Shown here in pieces: positions 1 through 10,510 of a stretch of 64,000 bases of DNA. Below the pieces are notes generated by a model. It saw only the letters and a list, made by a program, of their open reading frames with translations. It had not been told where the DNA came from and did no database searches. A program made the position numbers and the translations under genes. This stretch comes from Callosobruchus maculatus (taxonomy: Eukaryota; Arthropoda; Insecta; Coleoptera; Chrysomelidae): assembly GCA_951848785.1 (NCBI GenBank), contig CATOUR010000049.1, forward strand, positions 1-64,000. Reading direction: 5' to 3'. How positions within the stretch are numbered: position 1 is the stretch's first letter; each line of letters starts with the position of its first letter.

Positions 1-950
1 ATTCCAATCAGCACTAATACGTCAGTTTCTCATACCTGAACTTCTGGCAGCTTCACTGGATTACACTTTCATTCCTTATGCTCCATTGAATATTTTGCGC
101 TGTGTTTCGCTTGAGTCAACCCAAATAGGGACACGTTTTAATACCAATGATGATTTTGATAAGTACTAGTACCTTTAGAAACTAGAAATTTTGGGAGCCT
201 GATCCTACAACCGCCATTCAATTTGCAAGATGATATAGAAGTGTTAGTAATGGTTTGAAAACAACAAAATGTTCTGAGTTTACTACAATATCCTTTGACC
301 TTTGATAATTTCCTCCAAACCACAGCCATGGCGAGGCCACTATTTGTGCGCTTGGGAAGTGGACGCAAGCCAAAATTCTGCAGTTCGGATTTCGCTACTA
401 CTGCCGATTCCGGATATCAGATCTAATCGGTTTGGGATGCTATTTCTCCGTTTTGCTCTCTCTGTTTTTGAGTTATGGTAAATGGAATGCTCTCTCAATC
501 GTGTACGGGGGGACGACTGGGCGTAAGCGAGAAAACGATGAAGGGATATGCGCCGGCCTTCCATATAAATCACGGCTAATTGTGGGGCAACCGTACAAAG
601 ACCGCTAAATCACTTTTAAACTGTTTCGAGTCATTAGCAAAGACCTTGGCTTATCTATAATGGTGCGGAACAAATAAAAACGATTACATTTATTCGTTTA
701 TTAAGCGCTGGTTTCTGAAATGTACTGAATCAAAGCAACAAAATGCAACCGTACAATTTTTTGCATTCTACAATATGTCAAATGAATAATTTACAGCGGA
801 ACGATCAAATGATTTGATTTTTTGGTTCATTTTTCGAGAACCAAAGATATACTAGATTTTGGCTGAAATGTACTTCTGTACTTTGACTTCGAAAATGTAC
901 TAGGAATAGTACAAATGTAATGAAACGGCAGCACTGCTGAAACCTCATCC
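1..950. other. No recognised feature
   Basis: AT-rich sequence with only short, unconvincing open frames on either strand. I see no conserved domain, terminal repeat or tandem repeat. Confidence 0.5.
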
Positions 951-954
951 ACTT

Positions 955-1150
955 CTAGGCTAGGCTTCTCCAAGAGTTGTTGTTTCTTGTGATCTAGCTA
1001 TTCGCACTCATAGACCAAATGGAAGACTGACTCTACCACATTGTTTGCAGTCGAAGTCTCAATCGTATAGCCCCATCCCCTTCAAGTGTTCTTCCAGCCC
1101 ACAGTGACGTGTAAGAAGACCAGTTGTTACTCGAAGCCAACAATAACAAC
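955..1150 (-). pseudogene. Degenerate LINE C-terminus (zinc-knuckle region)
   Basis: Minus-strand translation in pieces of two frames resembles the tail of RNase H-bearing LINE polyproteins. One piece reads TGLLTRHCGLEEHLKGMG, close to the LITGLLTGHCGLRKHL stretch of the better LINE copy at 44411-44932. The next piece contains a CKQC pair, and a third ends in a FHLVYECE-like stretch, together matching a CxxC...HxxxxC knuckle. Frameshifts and a stop break it. This is an old fragment with no predicted function; the assignment rests on local resemblance only. Confidence 0.45.
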
Positions 1151-1467
1151 GGGGTCTTGGGAATACACTGTTAGAGCATCGGAGTTGCTTTTTCTAACCT
1201 ATTCAAATTCGTTTCTCCAAGCTGATTCCTGCTCAAAGAACGGAAGCCACGGGGCTTTTAGTCTAAGAGCCCGCTAGTTTCTTCTACCTTTAAGCGAACC
1301 GCGCTTTTGAAAATACGTAATCGATTTGTCGTGAAAAGACGTTTTCAAAATAACAACAGTGCCGCTGCCTACCCTGTCCAAACCCCTCGCAATGTGGCGG
1401 TAAACAGGGTGAGTAAACGCAAAGCTAACCACCACTTCTATCACCGATGAAAAAACTCTTAACAAAA

Positions 1468-2350
1468 ATTATAGGTAATTACCCAAGGAACAAAGATTTC
1501 AAATTTTGAAAATGTCGCAGAAATTTAGAATTTTTTGTGGTTGAAGTTAGCGTTCGAGTTGGGGTTGGGGTAGAGGTAGGGGTGTGGGCTTTAGGATTTG
1601 GATTGAGATTGACACTGCAAAATTAGGAAATAATGAAAATTTGTAAAATTCAGAAAATTTTGGTAATTTTCAAAATTTTTGAATTTGTTTGGGGCTGGGG
1701 TAGGTCTGAGGTTGAGTTTGGGGTTAAGATTGGGTTTGGGATAGCGATTGGGATGGAAAAATTTTGATATTTTGGAAATTTTGCAAATAGATTTGGAAAA
1801 TTCAGATATTTTTTTGAGGTTGAGGTTGTGGTTGTGGTTAGGAGTGGGATTGGGTTTGGCACGGCAGAGTTCGGAAATTTTCAAAGTCTCCGATCCAAAC
1901 GACGATTTTTATAACCAATAAGGAAACTTTTAATAAAAATCATAGATCCTAAGAAATAAAAGTTTCATATTTTGACAACGTCGCAAAAATTTTAAAAATT
2001 TCTAATTCCTTTGTGGTTGAAATAGGCGTTGGATTTAAAGTTAGGGTTGAGTTCCGATCCAACCCTAATCCTAACACCAACCCCTACCGGAACCAACCCC
2101 AAAAAATTTCGAATTTTTTAAAAATATTTGCAAAATTTTCAAAATATTTGCAGAATTTCCAAAATTTCCGAATTTTGACATGCCAACCCCAAACCCAATC
2201 TTAACCCCAAATCCAGTACCAATAAATTTTAAAAATATTGAATGTTTTCAAAGCTTCCAAAATTTCTAAAGTTTTCTAAATTTTCAAAATTTTCATTATT
2301 TTCAAAAATTGTCAAAATTATCAATTTTCATAATTTTCAGCCCCGAAAAT
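1468..2350. repeat. Two diverged direct repeat units with G-rich/C-rich tracts
   Basis: Two units of about 430-450 bp start alike (near 1468 and 1925): an AACAAAAATTATAG-like start, then a GTCGCAGAAATTT-like box, then TGTGGTTGAA. The first unit continues with G-rich runs on the plus strand (1550-1860), the second mostly with C-rich runs (2055-2220), so base skew flips inside the repeat. Short frames here are low-complexity artefacts, not genes. Confidence 0.55.
1560..1588 (+). other. Potential G-quadruplex
   Basis: Four G runs (GGGG, GGGG, GGGG, GGG) separated by 2, 8 and 3 bases fit the pattern of an intramolecular quadruplex. It lies in the first of the two direct repeat units. Confidence 0.4.
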
Positions 2351-2359
2351 ATAAAATAC

Positions 2360-3080
2360 TTACTAAAACTTCAAATACGAATACGAAGAATATTGAAATT
2401 TTAGTTGTGAAGAAAATGATATTCTTCAGAATGAGTATTAAACTCAAAAATATATTTTGCTTGGTTCAATTTAACCATAATTTCCTCATCCATAGAATTT
2501 TCCAAAGTGACAAAAGATGTTTTTGTGGCTAGTATATCTTCACAAGATTATTAGAATTTTTGAACCGAAAATATTTTTTTTTGGGATATCTGTTATTTTT
2601 ATGTGATTTATGTGAAATTTTTACAATGTTTTCTACCTTATTCGACAGATGGCAGCGTTGCTATTGTACTAACTTTGCGAACCTCGTATCATTCCACCCT
2701 CGTATTTGAAATCTAGCGAAGATTCTGTGCTTGTGCGCCATGCATTAGCTAACCTATATAGCCAAACTCCCACTCAAAAAACCCAAAAGCACTTTGCGTT
2801 GCGCTCCTTTCGCATCTTCATCAAGGGGGAGGAGAAGGTTTACGCTTTCCCAAAGCAACTCTCCGGGGAAGTTAAGTGAAAGACGACAAGCATCGTTAGG
2901 AGGCGACCGCCGCTCCCTTATTCGTTGTGGTTACCTTCGGTTCCCATTATTATAGGTAAAATTACCTCTTTTGAAGTTCCTCCCCGACGCAACAAGAACG
3001 AAAGAAAAACTGCAGGCGGGAAAACTAAATAACGTAGTTAGATCGATTAGACGTCACTCGGATAAGGTGAAGGGCTTCGA
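2360..3080. other. No recognised feature; GC-richer patch
   Basis: The first half is AT-rich and featureless. From about 2660 to 2990 the sequence becomes GC-richer with short purine tracts, but I find no convincing frame, splice pair or repeat partner in the window. Confidence 0.4.
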
Positions 3081-3084
3081 CTGG

Positions 3085-3310
3085 ATATAGTTCAGGAGTA
3101 TGAAACATACTTCGAACGATCTGTGGGTGAATGGGGTATTTTCCGAACAAAATTTTAGGACGTAATCTTGATATTACGTCCCCAAAAACCATATAACTAA
3201 CAGTTTTACTTTTTACTGTGAACGCGAAGGGGCTTAAAAGCACCTGCAAAGTTCAAACATAAAATTTCGCTCCAAAGCTGTGACGTAATAAATCTAAGCG
3301 TGACGTAATA
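3085..3310 (+). repeat. Left arm of a widely spaced inverted repeat
   Basis: This stretch is the approximate reverse complement of 5420-5660. Shared blocks in the same order include GAATGGGGTATTTTCC, a GACGTTACGTC-like box, CAAACATAAAA and AAAGCTGTGACGTAATAAAT. The right end of this arm carries two copies of TGACGTAATA exactly 20 bp apart (3281 and 3301). It could be the subterminal part of an old 2.6-kb DNA element. Confidence 0.55.
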
Positions 3311-3762
3311 AGTCTTTCATGGAGCTATCCTTAGGATATGACTGTACCCTGTCATCTGACCTCCTTTTCTCCATCTGCAGACATAACCTCCGCTTCGTAT
3401 TGATATTGACAGATGTTTGTTTACACCATTTCATGATCTATCTTGGTTAAATGAGATACCGAGACAGTCGTGACACCAGGGGAAGTTATGTATGCATGAC
3501 ACTAGTGACAGGCTGTTAAAGACGAGTGTTGCCGAATGACGAGTAAAATGTGAAAAGTAACTATGAAACATTCTCAGAGTAAACTGCTAATCACATAACA
3601 ATGCAAAAAATGGAAAAGCTGTGCAATATAACATTTATAGTCTACAAAAAGAGGGAAACTAAATAAACATAAAATAACATCCTTTATAGAAAAACTATGC
3701 AAAATATTAACAACGTGACAACCTTGAATCTACGCCCAATTCAAATTAAAATAGTCACATCC

Positions 3763-3998
3763 TATCTACATCCGGCATAAAAATCATTTTTGATTGGTTG
3801 ACTTCTTAGGCAGGAGGTTTGAGAGATTTAAATGAGCTCTTTTCAAAGGGATGATTTTCAAAGTCTATCTTTACTCCACGTGGGCAGAAAAAAAATTAAG
3901 CAAACACTGCCATCATTACAAATTAAATACAAGCAATCCATTTCAGCCATTAAACAGGCAATATTAGCAGGTTGGAAAATACACCATTCTGTAAACTC
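3763..3998 (+). repeat. Dispersed repeat, copy 1
   Basis: About 235 bp match 18805-19040 in the same orientation, beginning with CTACATCCGG and ATAAAAATCATTTTT and including TTCAAAGGGA and GATTTTCAAA. The similarity stops where the Harbinger element begins at 4002, as expected if that element cut into this repeat. Family unknown. Confidence 0.65.
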
Positions 3999-4001
3999 TA
4001 A

Positions 4002-4791
4002 TAGCGTTTTCGACTTATTGCCCTATCACTGCAATAATATGAACTGAGTGTAAAAATGATGTTCGTCTTAGATTTGAGTGCAAAACTAGTGTGGTTTTTG
4101 TTTTCGACTTATCCGCTTAATTGCACTTGAGTGCAAATTATCGCCACGGACTCTCTGAGCTCGTGGAGATTTCAGTGCATTTTTGACGTCTATAAATATT
4201 AATTATAACCTATTTTATTTGTTAGAGAAAATAATTTTTTGAATTAAGAACTGAGTAGTGGGGTAGTATACATAATAGCAAATAGCGTGAAAGGTACGGA
4301 AAGTGATATCGTCATCTTCGGATGATGAGGAAATTGAAGCATATCTAGTTAAATTGCAAACAACGGCTGCGGGTGTCCCAAAAATACGAATATTTGTTGA
4401 AGAATGTTGTTCATATACTGACGGAAGAAGAGACACAACAAGATATACATAAGTATTTACCGATATAGATAGATATTCATTTTTAGTGCAAAAGCCATAT
4501 TGCACAAAATGCTGTTAGTTTTCATGTCGATATATAGAATAATTTATTGAATAAGGCGGATTCAAACTATTCAAATTCCAAAACCACCACAGAATGAAAT
4601 TGAGCTCTCGCGATGCAAAATGACATGAAACTGTCATCACTTGGCTGTGGCTGACACAACAGTTACTTGAATTGCACTGAAATTTGGTGTATGTTCGACT
4701 TACCAGTTCAGATTTATTGCACCAGACGAGTTTTCAATGTGCACTGTAGTGCAATCGTGGTTAAAATCGGTGCAGTAAGTCGAAAATGCTA
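4002..4791 (+). mobile_element. PIF/Harbinger-type element, internally degraded
   Basis: The termini are near-perfect inverted repeats of about 20 bp: TAGCGTTTTCGACTTATTGC on the left and the complement of TAGCATTTTCGACTTACTGC on the right. Both ends are flanked by TAA (3999-4001 and 4792-4794), the three-base duplication typical of PIF/Harbinger. Inside, a plus-strand remnant resembles the N-terminus of insect Harbinger transposases. It inserted next to or into the dispersed repeat ending at 3998. Confidence 0.65.
4309..4452 (+). pseudogene. Harbinger transposase N-terminal remnant
   Basis: A plus-strand frame has an acidic serine-rich start (SSSSDDEEIEAYL) followed by VPKIRIFVEE, a pattern I associate with the start of insect Harbinger (HARBI1/ALP1-like) transposases, where a serine/aspartate stretch precedes an IRxxVEE motif and the tryptophan- and histidine-rich region. 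It ends in a stop after about 47 codons and no DDE core follows, so it cannot encode an active nuclease. It sits centrally in the TAA-flanked element at 4002-4791. Confidence 0.5.
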
Positions 4792-4794
4792 TAA

Positions 4795-5419
4795 GCGAAG
4801 CGATAGCGACATTCTTCCAACGCCTTCGCTCGTTTCGGTATTCCATAGATGCCTTCGTTCCGACTCGGATATAATGAACGCAGACGAACGGTATAGGCGA
4901 TAGCGAAAGATTTTGGATTTCGTTTGTGAAGTTTCGACGTTATTATTGCTGTGTGTCAAAGCAACAATTTGCTTAAATTTATTTGTGTTCTTAATTAACA
5001 ATCAACGAATCGGAGAGAAAAAACTAATCCTTCGCAAAGGTCGGCATTGCTGGATTTTGCTGTCTCATCCAGAAATATTTAAGCTCGTGAGTCATCGAGC
5101 TCCATGCCGAAAGCTTAACGAAGCGTTAAACTTTGGTTATGGGATGCCGTCAAAAATCGTTTTCGCCTGCTTTCGTTACTATAGCGAAAGTTACAGAATC
5201 TACCCACTGCTCTGGATCCAACAGGTCCATATTCATAGTTGTCGCTTAGAGTAATACTTAAGGCTCCCTTAAGTAACACTCAAGGGGTACTTGAGGGACT
5301 CTCAAGTGGTGCTTTCCTTGTGTATCTGTTTCCTGGACAACATCTATGATATGGCGACGTTGTTATATCTCAAATATAATGAACTTAGAGATAGAGAAAA
5401 GGAGTTTAGACGGCAAAGT
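4795..5419. other. No gene recognised; short CTCAAG repeats
   Basis: Contains recurring GCGAAAG/AGCGAT-like words (4795-4910, 5110-5200) and a patch at 5262-5312 where CTCAAG/CTTGAG and CCTTAAG-like words alternate and could fold into small hairpins. No conserved protein. Confidence 0.4.
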
Positions 5420-5660
5420 GGAATCACATTCTAAGAACGGCCCCACGAAATACTTACGACTTTACGCAAGATTTATTACGTCACAGCTTTGGCATGAACT
5501 TTTATGTTTGAATTTGAAAGAGGTTCCAAGCCACTTCTCGTTTACAGAATAAACTAAAAATATTTATTACAGGATTTTTTGGAGACGTAACGTCAATATT
5601 CATTCCTACATTTTTTTGGAAAATACCCCATTCAGAATATACCACTTACAAAATACGCAT
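5420..5660 (-). repeat. Right arm of a widely spaced inverted repeat
   Basis: Partner of 3085-3310 in opposite orientation, with the same ordered blocks including TTATTACGTCACAGCTTT and GGAAAATACCCCATTC. The arms are perhaps 75-80 percent alike by eye. Confidence 0.55.
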
Positions 5661-5844
5661 ACTGAAACTCTGAACCAAGGTTAGAATGAAAAGAGGCATA
5701 TTATGTAGTCAATGACATTGGCTGTTGACGCTGCTTAAAAAAAAAGCTGAAGATTCCTAACGTGAACATTAGAAAACATAACAAACTGCGTTGTAAGTAG
5801 AATTTTCTATCTACATTCACTGGAAGATGTAAAGTTTTTTTATG

Positions 5845-6375
5845 TTTTATGGTCAGCCTCTCGAAAAGGCTTGAAAGGCTATGGTGCTGTAGAAGCACTG
5901 CGAGAGAATAAGTATCGGTGCACGTTAGACTTGAAACTCTGCAGGTTGTAGTCGTTGGAAAACAAATTCTCCGGCAGCTCATTCCACAGCGTCGAAGTTT
6001 TCCAAAAGAAGGAATGCTGGAGGGGACTCGACCTAGTAAGGATGAGCTCGCAGAGCCTCTCTAGTGTTTCTCATTAGGACAGCCTTCGGTAGTATTATCT
6101 GGGAGAGATCACTCGAACATTTTCCGTGATAGAATCCATAGAACAGGGACAGGTCAACCACCCTTCTTCGAAGTTCCAGGCTGTGGAGGTCCTTTGTGAA
6201 GTTAGGCGTATCGACTAGTCTAATTGCTCTCCTTTGGATAGTGTCCATAAGCTTTAGAAAGTGCTTTGAAGCACATCCCCACACATGGGAGCAATACTCC
6301 GACAATGGCTGGATTTGTGCCTTGTAGAGCAGCAATGTATGCAGCTTCCTACAGCAAAACAAAACTCCAAGCTCC
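5845..6375 (-). pseudogene. CR1-group LINE, 3' fragment (family A)
   Basis: Minus-strand translation gives the C-terminal domain after the reverse transcriptase palm: LLYKAQIQPLSEYCSHVWG, then TIQRRAIRLVD, HSLELRRRVVDLSLFYGFYH, GKCSSDLSQI and RNTREALRAHPY. In this LINE family the region follows the RT thumb and is needed for retrotransposition. The copy is 5'-truncated near 6375. Its 3' end is marked by the complement of a conserved TATGGTCAGCC box near 5850 that recurs in copies near 20702, 36830 and 38115. A frameshift separates the part above from the last 60 codons. Confidence 0.8.
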
Positions 6376-6379
6376 ACCT

Positions 6380-6935
6380 CAAAGCTTATGTTTGGGACTT
6401 TTGAAGGTAAACACTAAATTAGCTGGTTACAGGATTTCAGCTGATAAAATCCAAACAACACATGTACCCCAATGTTTCCTCACTGTACCACGCAAACAGC
6501 AATATGTTATTTTTCTAGTATACACAACCCCTTACATCATCTTGGGATCTCTTTCCGCTGCCATCCATTTTCGCTGAGATATATACGCCTCCATTTTCAA
6601 TGTCGGACGTTCCTGGTTCCAGAAAATAACCGATGATGCTTCGTCCCACATATATTTCCGGACAAATGTATAAAATATAGGATTGTTTTCGAAGCTTTAG
6701 ACTCGTTCTATTATTGAAAGGAGGAAGTTTTATCCGCAGATGGAAAGGAAAGGTTTTAGAAGTGATATGTGGTGCTTTTGTTGCAGTTATATCGGAATTT
6801 TAGTTATGGCATTGTTTGCTAATTCGGCTTGTGAGAATCTGCTTACAAGACAAATATTGTTAGCTAAATTTATGAAGTGTTTCAGGTTTCGAAGTAGGTA
6901 TTTATTAAGAGCTTTTATTTAACTTGCTATTAGTC
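6380..6935. other. No recognised feature
   Basis: AT-rich DNA between a CR1 fragment and a palindromic element. Short frames only. Confidence 0.45.
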
Positions 6936-6937
6936 TA

Positions 6938-7840
6938 AGATCCGAATATAAGACGACCTTCACCGAATTGGTGAATGGATGAAAAGCATTTTATATTAAA
7001 TTTAATATGTTAGAAAACATATCGCGAGTGGGTTGGCTCAAAAATTTCAGTCCAGGATATGATTAATTAAATATTGAAAAATTAATTTTTTTTAAACATT
7101 TCACTGGTTTGGTTAATAGATAAATCACATACCAATCGAAAGCATGAAGCCCATAGAATACGCAAACGTTATGTTGGCTACGTTTTTCCCGTTCCAACTA
7201 TAGGGTAGGCAGGTATAAACAAGTAAATCAATAATAGTAATTTGCACCGGTGTGGTTAATGCATGAAACTTATATCAAAATTAAGATAATTTTATTGCAA
7301 ACACGTTCAATGGCCGAGTTACACGCAGCTGCTTTGCTGCGTCCTTTGTTAATACACGGGATAGTTCGCTCGGACCTCTCTGGCGCACGTATTCAATGGC
7401 AGCATTATTTTGATCTTTAAAATTCGACAACCGGAATTCCAGACTGATTTTGTGCAGACAACCCTATATCGACGTGTTTGCAATAAAATTATCTTTATTT
7501 TGATATAAGCTTCATGCATTAACCAGACCGGTGCAAATTACTATTATTGATTTACCTGTTTATACCTGCCTACCCTATAGTTGGGACGGGAAAAACGTAG
7601 CCAACCTAACGTTTGCGTATTCTATGGGCTTCATACTTTCGATTGGTATGTGGTTTGTCTATTAACCAAACCAGTGAAATTTTATAAAAAAATTAATTTT
7701 TCAATATTTAATTAATCATATCATGGACTGAAATTTTTCAGCCAACCCACTCGCGATATGTTTCTTAACATATTAAATTTAATATAAAATTATTTTCATC
7801 CATTAACCAGTTCGGTGAAGGTCGGCTTATATTCGGATCT
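6938..7840. repeat. 0.9-kb palindromic (foldback) element with periodic boxes
   Basis: Arms of about 370 bp (6938-7312 and 7475-7840) are near-identical in inverted orientation around a loop of about 160 bp. The ends read AGATCCGAATATAAG and CTTATATTCGGATCT. Each arm carries three related boxes of the form CACYGGT followed by TGGTTAATGNATGA, at about 6962, 7102 and 7246 on the left, spaced about 140 bp. No coding capacity. It looks like a foldback MITE moved in trans. The flanks share only CTA, offset by one base, so the target duplication is unproven. Confidence 0.8.
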
Positions 7841-7841
7841 T

Positions 7842-8400
7842 CTACTATATGTTTGCATCTATGTTTGTTCGTGTGGAATCTTGCTATTCAATTTTGAAGC
7901 AGGTATCTTCAACCGATTGAGCTGAAATTTTGTATACACGTTTAGTTTGAACGACAATGCACGATAAGCTGTGCGGCGTCGTTCTATATCCAATAGTGGA
8001 ATGGTTATTTTTAATGCATTTCTACAATGTGGGTATCCAATTGATATGAGAACGCCCAGTAGATGGTAAGAGAATGATAATCAATGAGAGGGATGTCATT
8101 TTTAGATATAATACGATGGATTTTGTTGTAAGAGTTTGGGGAAAATATACTATTCAGAGTCGGTGAGTTGTTTTATCACTACACGAACCTGGATTACGAC
8201 CTGACAGAAGAGAGTCTGCATTTGGCGCCCAACTAGATGCTTCCGGTGTGAGCAAGAATCTGGCAGCACTGTCAAGTGATTCTGGATCGAATTGTGCAAG
8301 TTCCTCTATACAACTTACGCAGTAATGGTCATCGCCAGTTTGCAGCGAGCAGCCACGGAGGGTGGACCGGACAGCCGGAGTGTCGCTGTGCAGGGGTACA
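7842..8400. other. No recognised gene
   Basis: 7860-7975 includes CGATTGAGCTGAAATTTTGT, a phrase I associate with dispersed repeats in insect genomes, but I cannot name its family. The remainder is featureless up to the LINE tail. Confidence 0.35.
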
Positions 8401-8401
8401 T

Positions 8402-9495
8402 GAATAATAATAATAATAATATTCTTTATTCCAGGAGACCAAAAACATGGTATAGGAAGCGTCAAGTATGCTGCAAGATTTCAAACGGCAATATAAGATA
8501 TACACATATACATTAAAATTATTTACATTATTCACTTTGTCCACTTTCTAAAAATTCACACGCATCATAAAAACATTTGCTTATGAAGAATTCTTTCAAT
8601 TTTGACTTAAAACAGTTCAAGGAATTAACATTTCTTATACTACGGTCAATTTTATTATATAATTTCAAACCAATGTAATTAGGGTTTTTTTCATACATGC
8701 TTAATTTATGTGCTGGAACTGTCAGAGCAGAACAGTTGCGTGTGTTGTGTTTGTGAAAATCAGAGCTTTTGGCAAATGTGCTGACATTGTTCTTGACGTA
8801 AAGTAGTAGTTCTAGCTTGTAAAGATACGGAACCGTTAATATTTTGTATTTTTTGAAAAGTTGCCTACATGGTGATCTTGAAGACGCACCTGCAATTGAT
8901 CTTATATATATTTCTTTTCTGTATTATAAATATTCTAGAAATAAGACTTGAGCTACCCCATAAAATAATACCATATTTTACCCTTGAAACAAATTGACCA
9001 TAATAAAATGCTAGAACTATGTTTCTATTACATGTTTCTGTAAGCCTCTTGGCAACATAACAAATAGAAGATAACTTAGTACACAAACTATTTACATGAT
9101 TAGTATAATTCAGACAATTATCCAGATTGAGCCCTAGGAATTTTACTGCATCAACCTGCTGTATCGATTTGTTATTAACTGTAACTAGAAAGCTTTCTTG
9201 TCTACTACTGATATGTGGCGTGAAATTTATAAAGACTGTTTTTGAAGTATTTAAACATAAATGGTTGGACGAGAACCAAAGTTTGAATTTATCTATCATC
9301 AACTTTAATTTTTGCACACATTCGTTATGAGTTTCACCATGGCATTGGAAACTGTTGTCATCTGCATACATCACTACGTCATCAGTAACGTAAGAAAGAT
9401 CATTAACAAATATAAGAAATATCAAGGGACCTAAGACAGAACCTTGCGGTACACCTACCTCAACCTGGAGAGCTTCAGAATGTGTTGTAAGGGGA
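8402..9495 (-). mobile_element. Jockey/CR1-group LINE, 5'-truncated
   Basis: A non-LTR retrotransposon on the minus strand. From its truncated 5' end the frame reads VEVGVPQGSVLGPLIFLIFV (RT block B), then MYADDNSF (block C, catalytic Asp pair), then KFLGLNLD (block E) and a C-terminal part with YGIILWGSS. The frame is open from about 9490 to 8865; a stop near 9498 marks the truncation. The 3' UTR spans 8424-8860 and ends in an (ATT)n tail, read on the plus strand as AAT repeats at 8403-8421. Flanks GGGGTACAT (left) and GGGGACAT (right) may be a decayed target duplication. Upstream RT blocks and the endonuclease are missing. Confidence 0.8.
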
Positions 9496-10505
9496 CATTT
9501 GGGGTGCTATAGACTGTCTTTGGGAAAGTGATAGGAATAAACGCGTGTTATTAGTGGATTCTTATTACCAACACAGTTTTAAGGTTATGTCTAGAGTTGG
9601 TGTATGTTTTTAGTTTAGTTTAAGGTTTCCGACATGATGAAATTCTGAAGTCTGGATGCTGGGAGTTTGTGACTTCTGGCCTGATTTGAGGGTGGCTATT
9701 CCCGTTAAGATATACAGCTGCTCCAGGTTGGTAGGTTTTAGACAGCGCTCGATTATTGCATAGGATTAAATAGATGCTGTAATAACTGCAAATGTCGCTA
9801 TGAAACGTCAGTCGCTAATTTGAACCCTGATAGTATTTATTTAAGTAACAGAGATGTGAGGTTAAGTTGTCAATATTGTGTGATTATTATGCATTTAAAT
9901 CGTACTATGTATTCATAAATTCGGTTGTAGTTAAAGTATAGTATTCAACTCGCGGTAATGATAATAACTCGCTTGTTGTTTACAACTGCGTGAGTTCTAT
10001 CATTATTACTGCATCGTTGAACAATATACTATTAAGTACATATTTGTTTGTATATAGTACCATTCTCGATGTCTTCTGATACAACGTTGTACATAATTTA
10101 GGAATTGGAACCTTTTGAGAGTACCTCAAATTCCAATGACCATATAATACTGTATCGTTAAAAACAATAAATTTTAATATACTTTTTTATTTTCAGGTAA
10201 GTAAACTCCCACAACATATAAAGAGTATTCACGTAAGTAACGTATTTTCTCATTGAAACTAGTTTTATATTGTATGTATATGTAGTCAAACGAAAACTAT
10301 CTATAATATACTTATTTATAACCTCTTATAATATATCATAGACAATAGTTAGGTAGTATCAATTCGAATTCGTTGGGTAGTATAGATGTATTTTTCTACA
10401 GGTGTCATTCAGGGTAGGGTCAAGTTTGTTAGCTTTTTTTGAAACAATTTAAAAAATAAATAACTATAATGATTGTGTTTACACAAGGCTACTAGTACTT
10501 TCGTT
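9496..10505. other. Intergenic; one short hairpin MITE-like repeat
   Basis: The only structure is an imperfect inverted repeat at about 9938-10034. Its arms contain ATAGTATTCAAC and GTAATGATAATAACTCGC on one side and the complements on the other, around a loop of about 15 bases. The rest is AT-rich with no conserved frame. Confidence 0.45.
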
Positions 10506-10510
10506 TACTT

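Noticed and set aside
1591..1884. Overlapping 70-97 codon frames rich in Pro and Asn
   Set aside because: They are translations of low-complexity G-rich/C-rich repeats; several frames are open because stops are rare in such sequence.
4215..4505. 96-codon minus-strand frame as a gene
   Set aside because: It is the shadow of a Harbinger transposase remnant on the plus strand inside a TIR element.
7860..7975. Helitron fragment
   Set aside because: A familiar-looking phrase only; no TC start, CTRR end or 3' hairpin identified.
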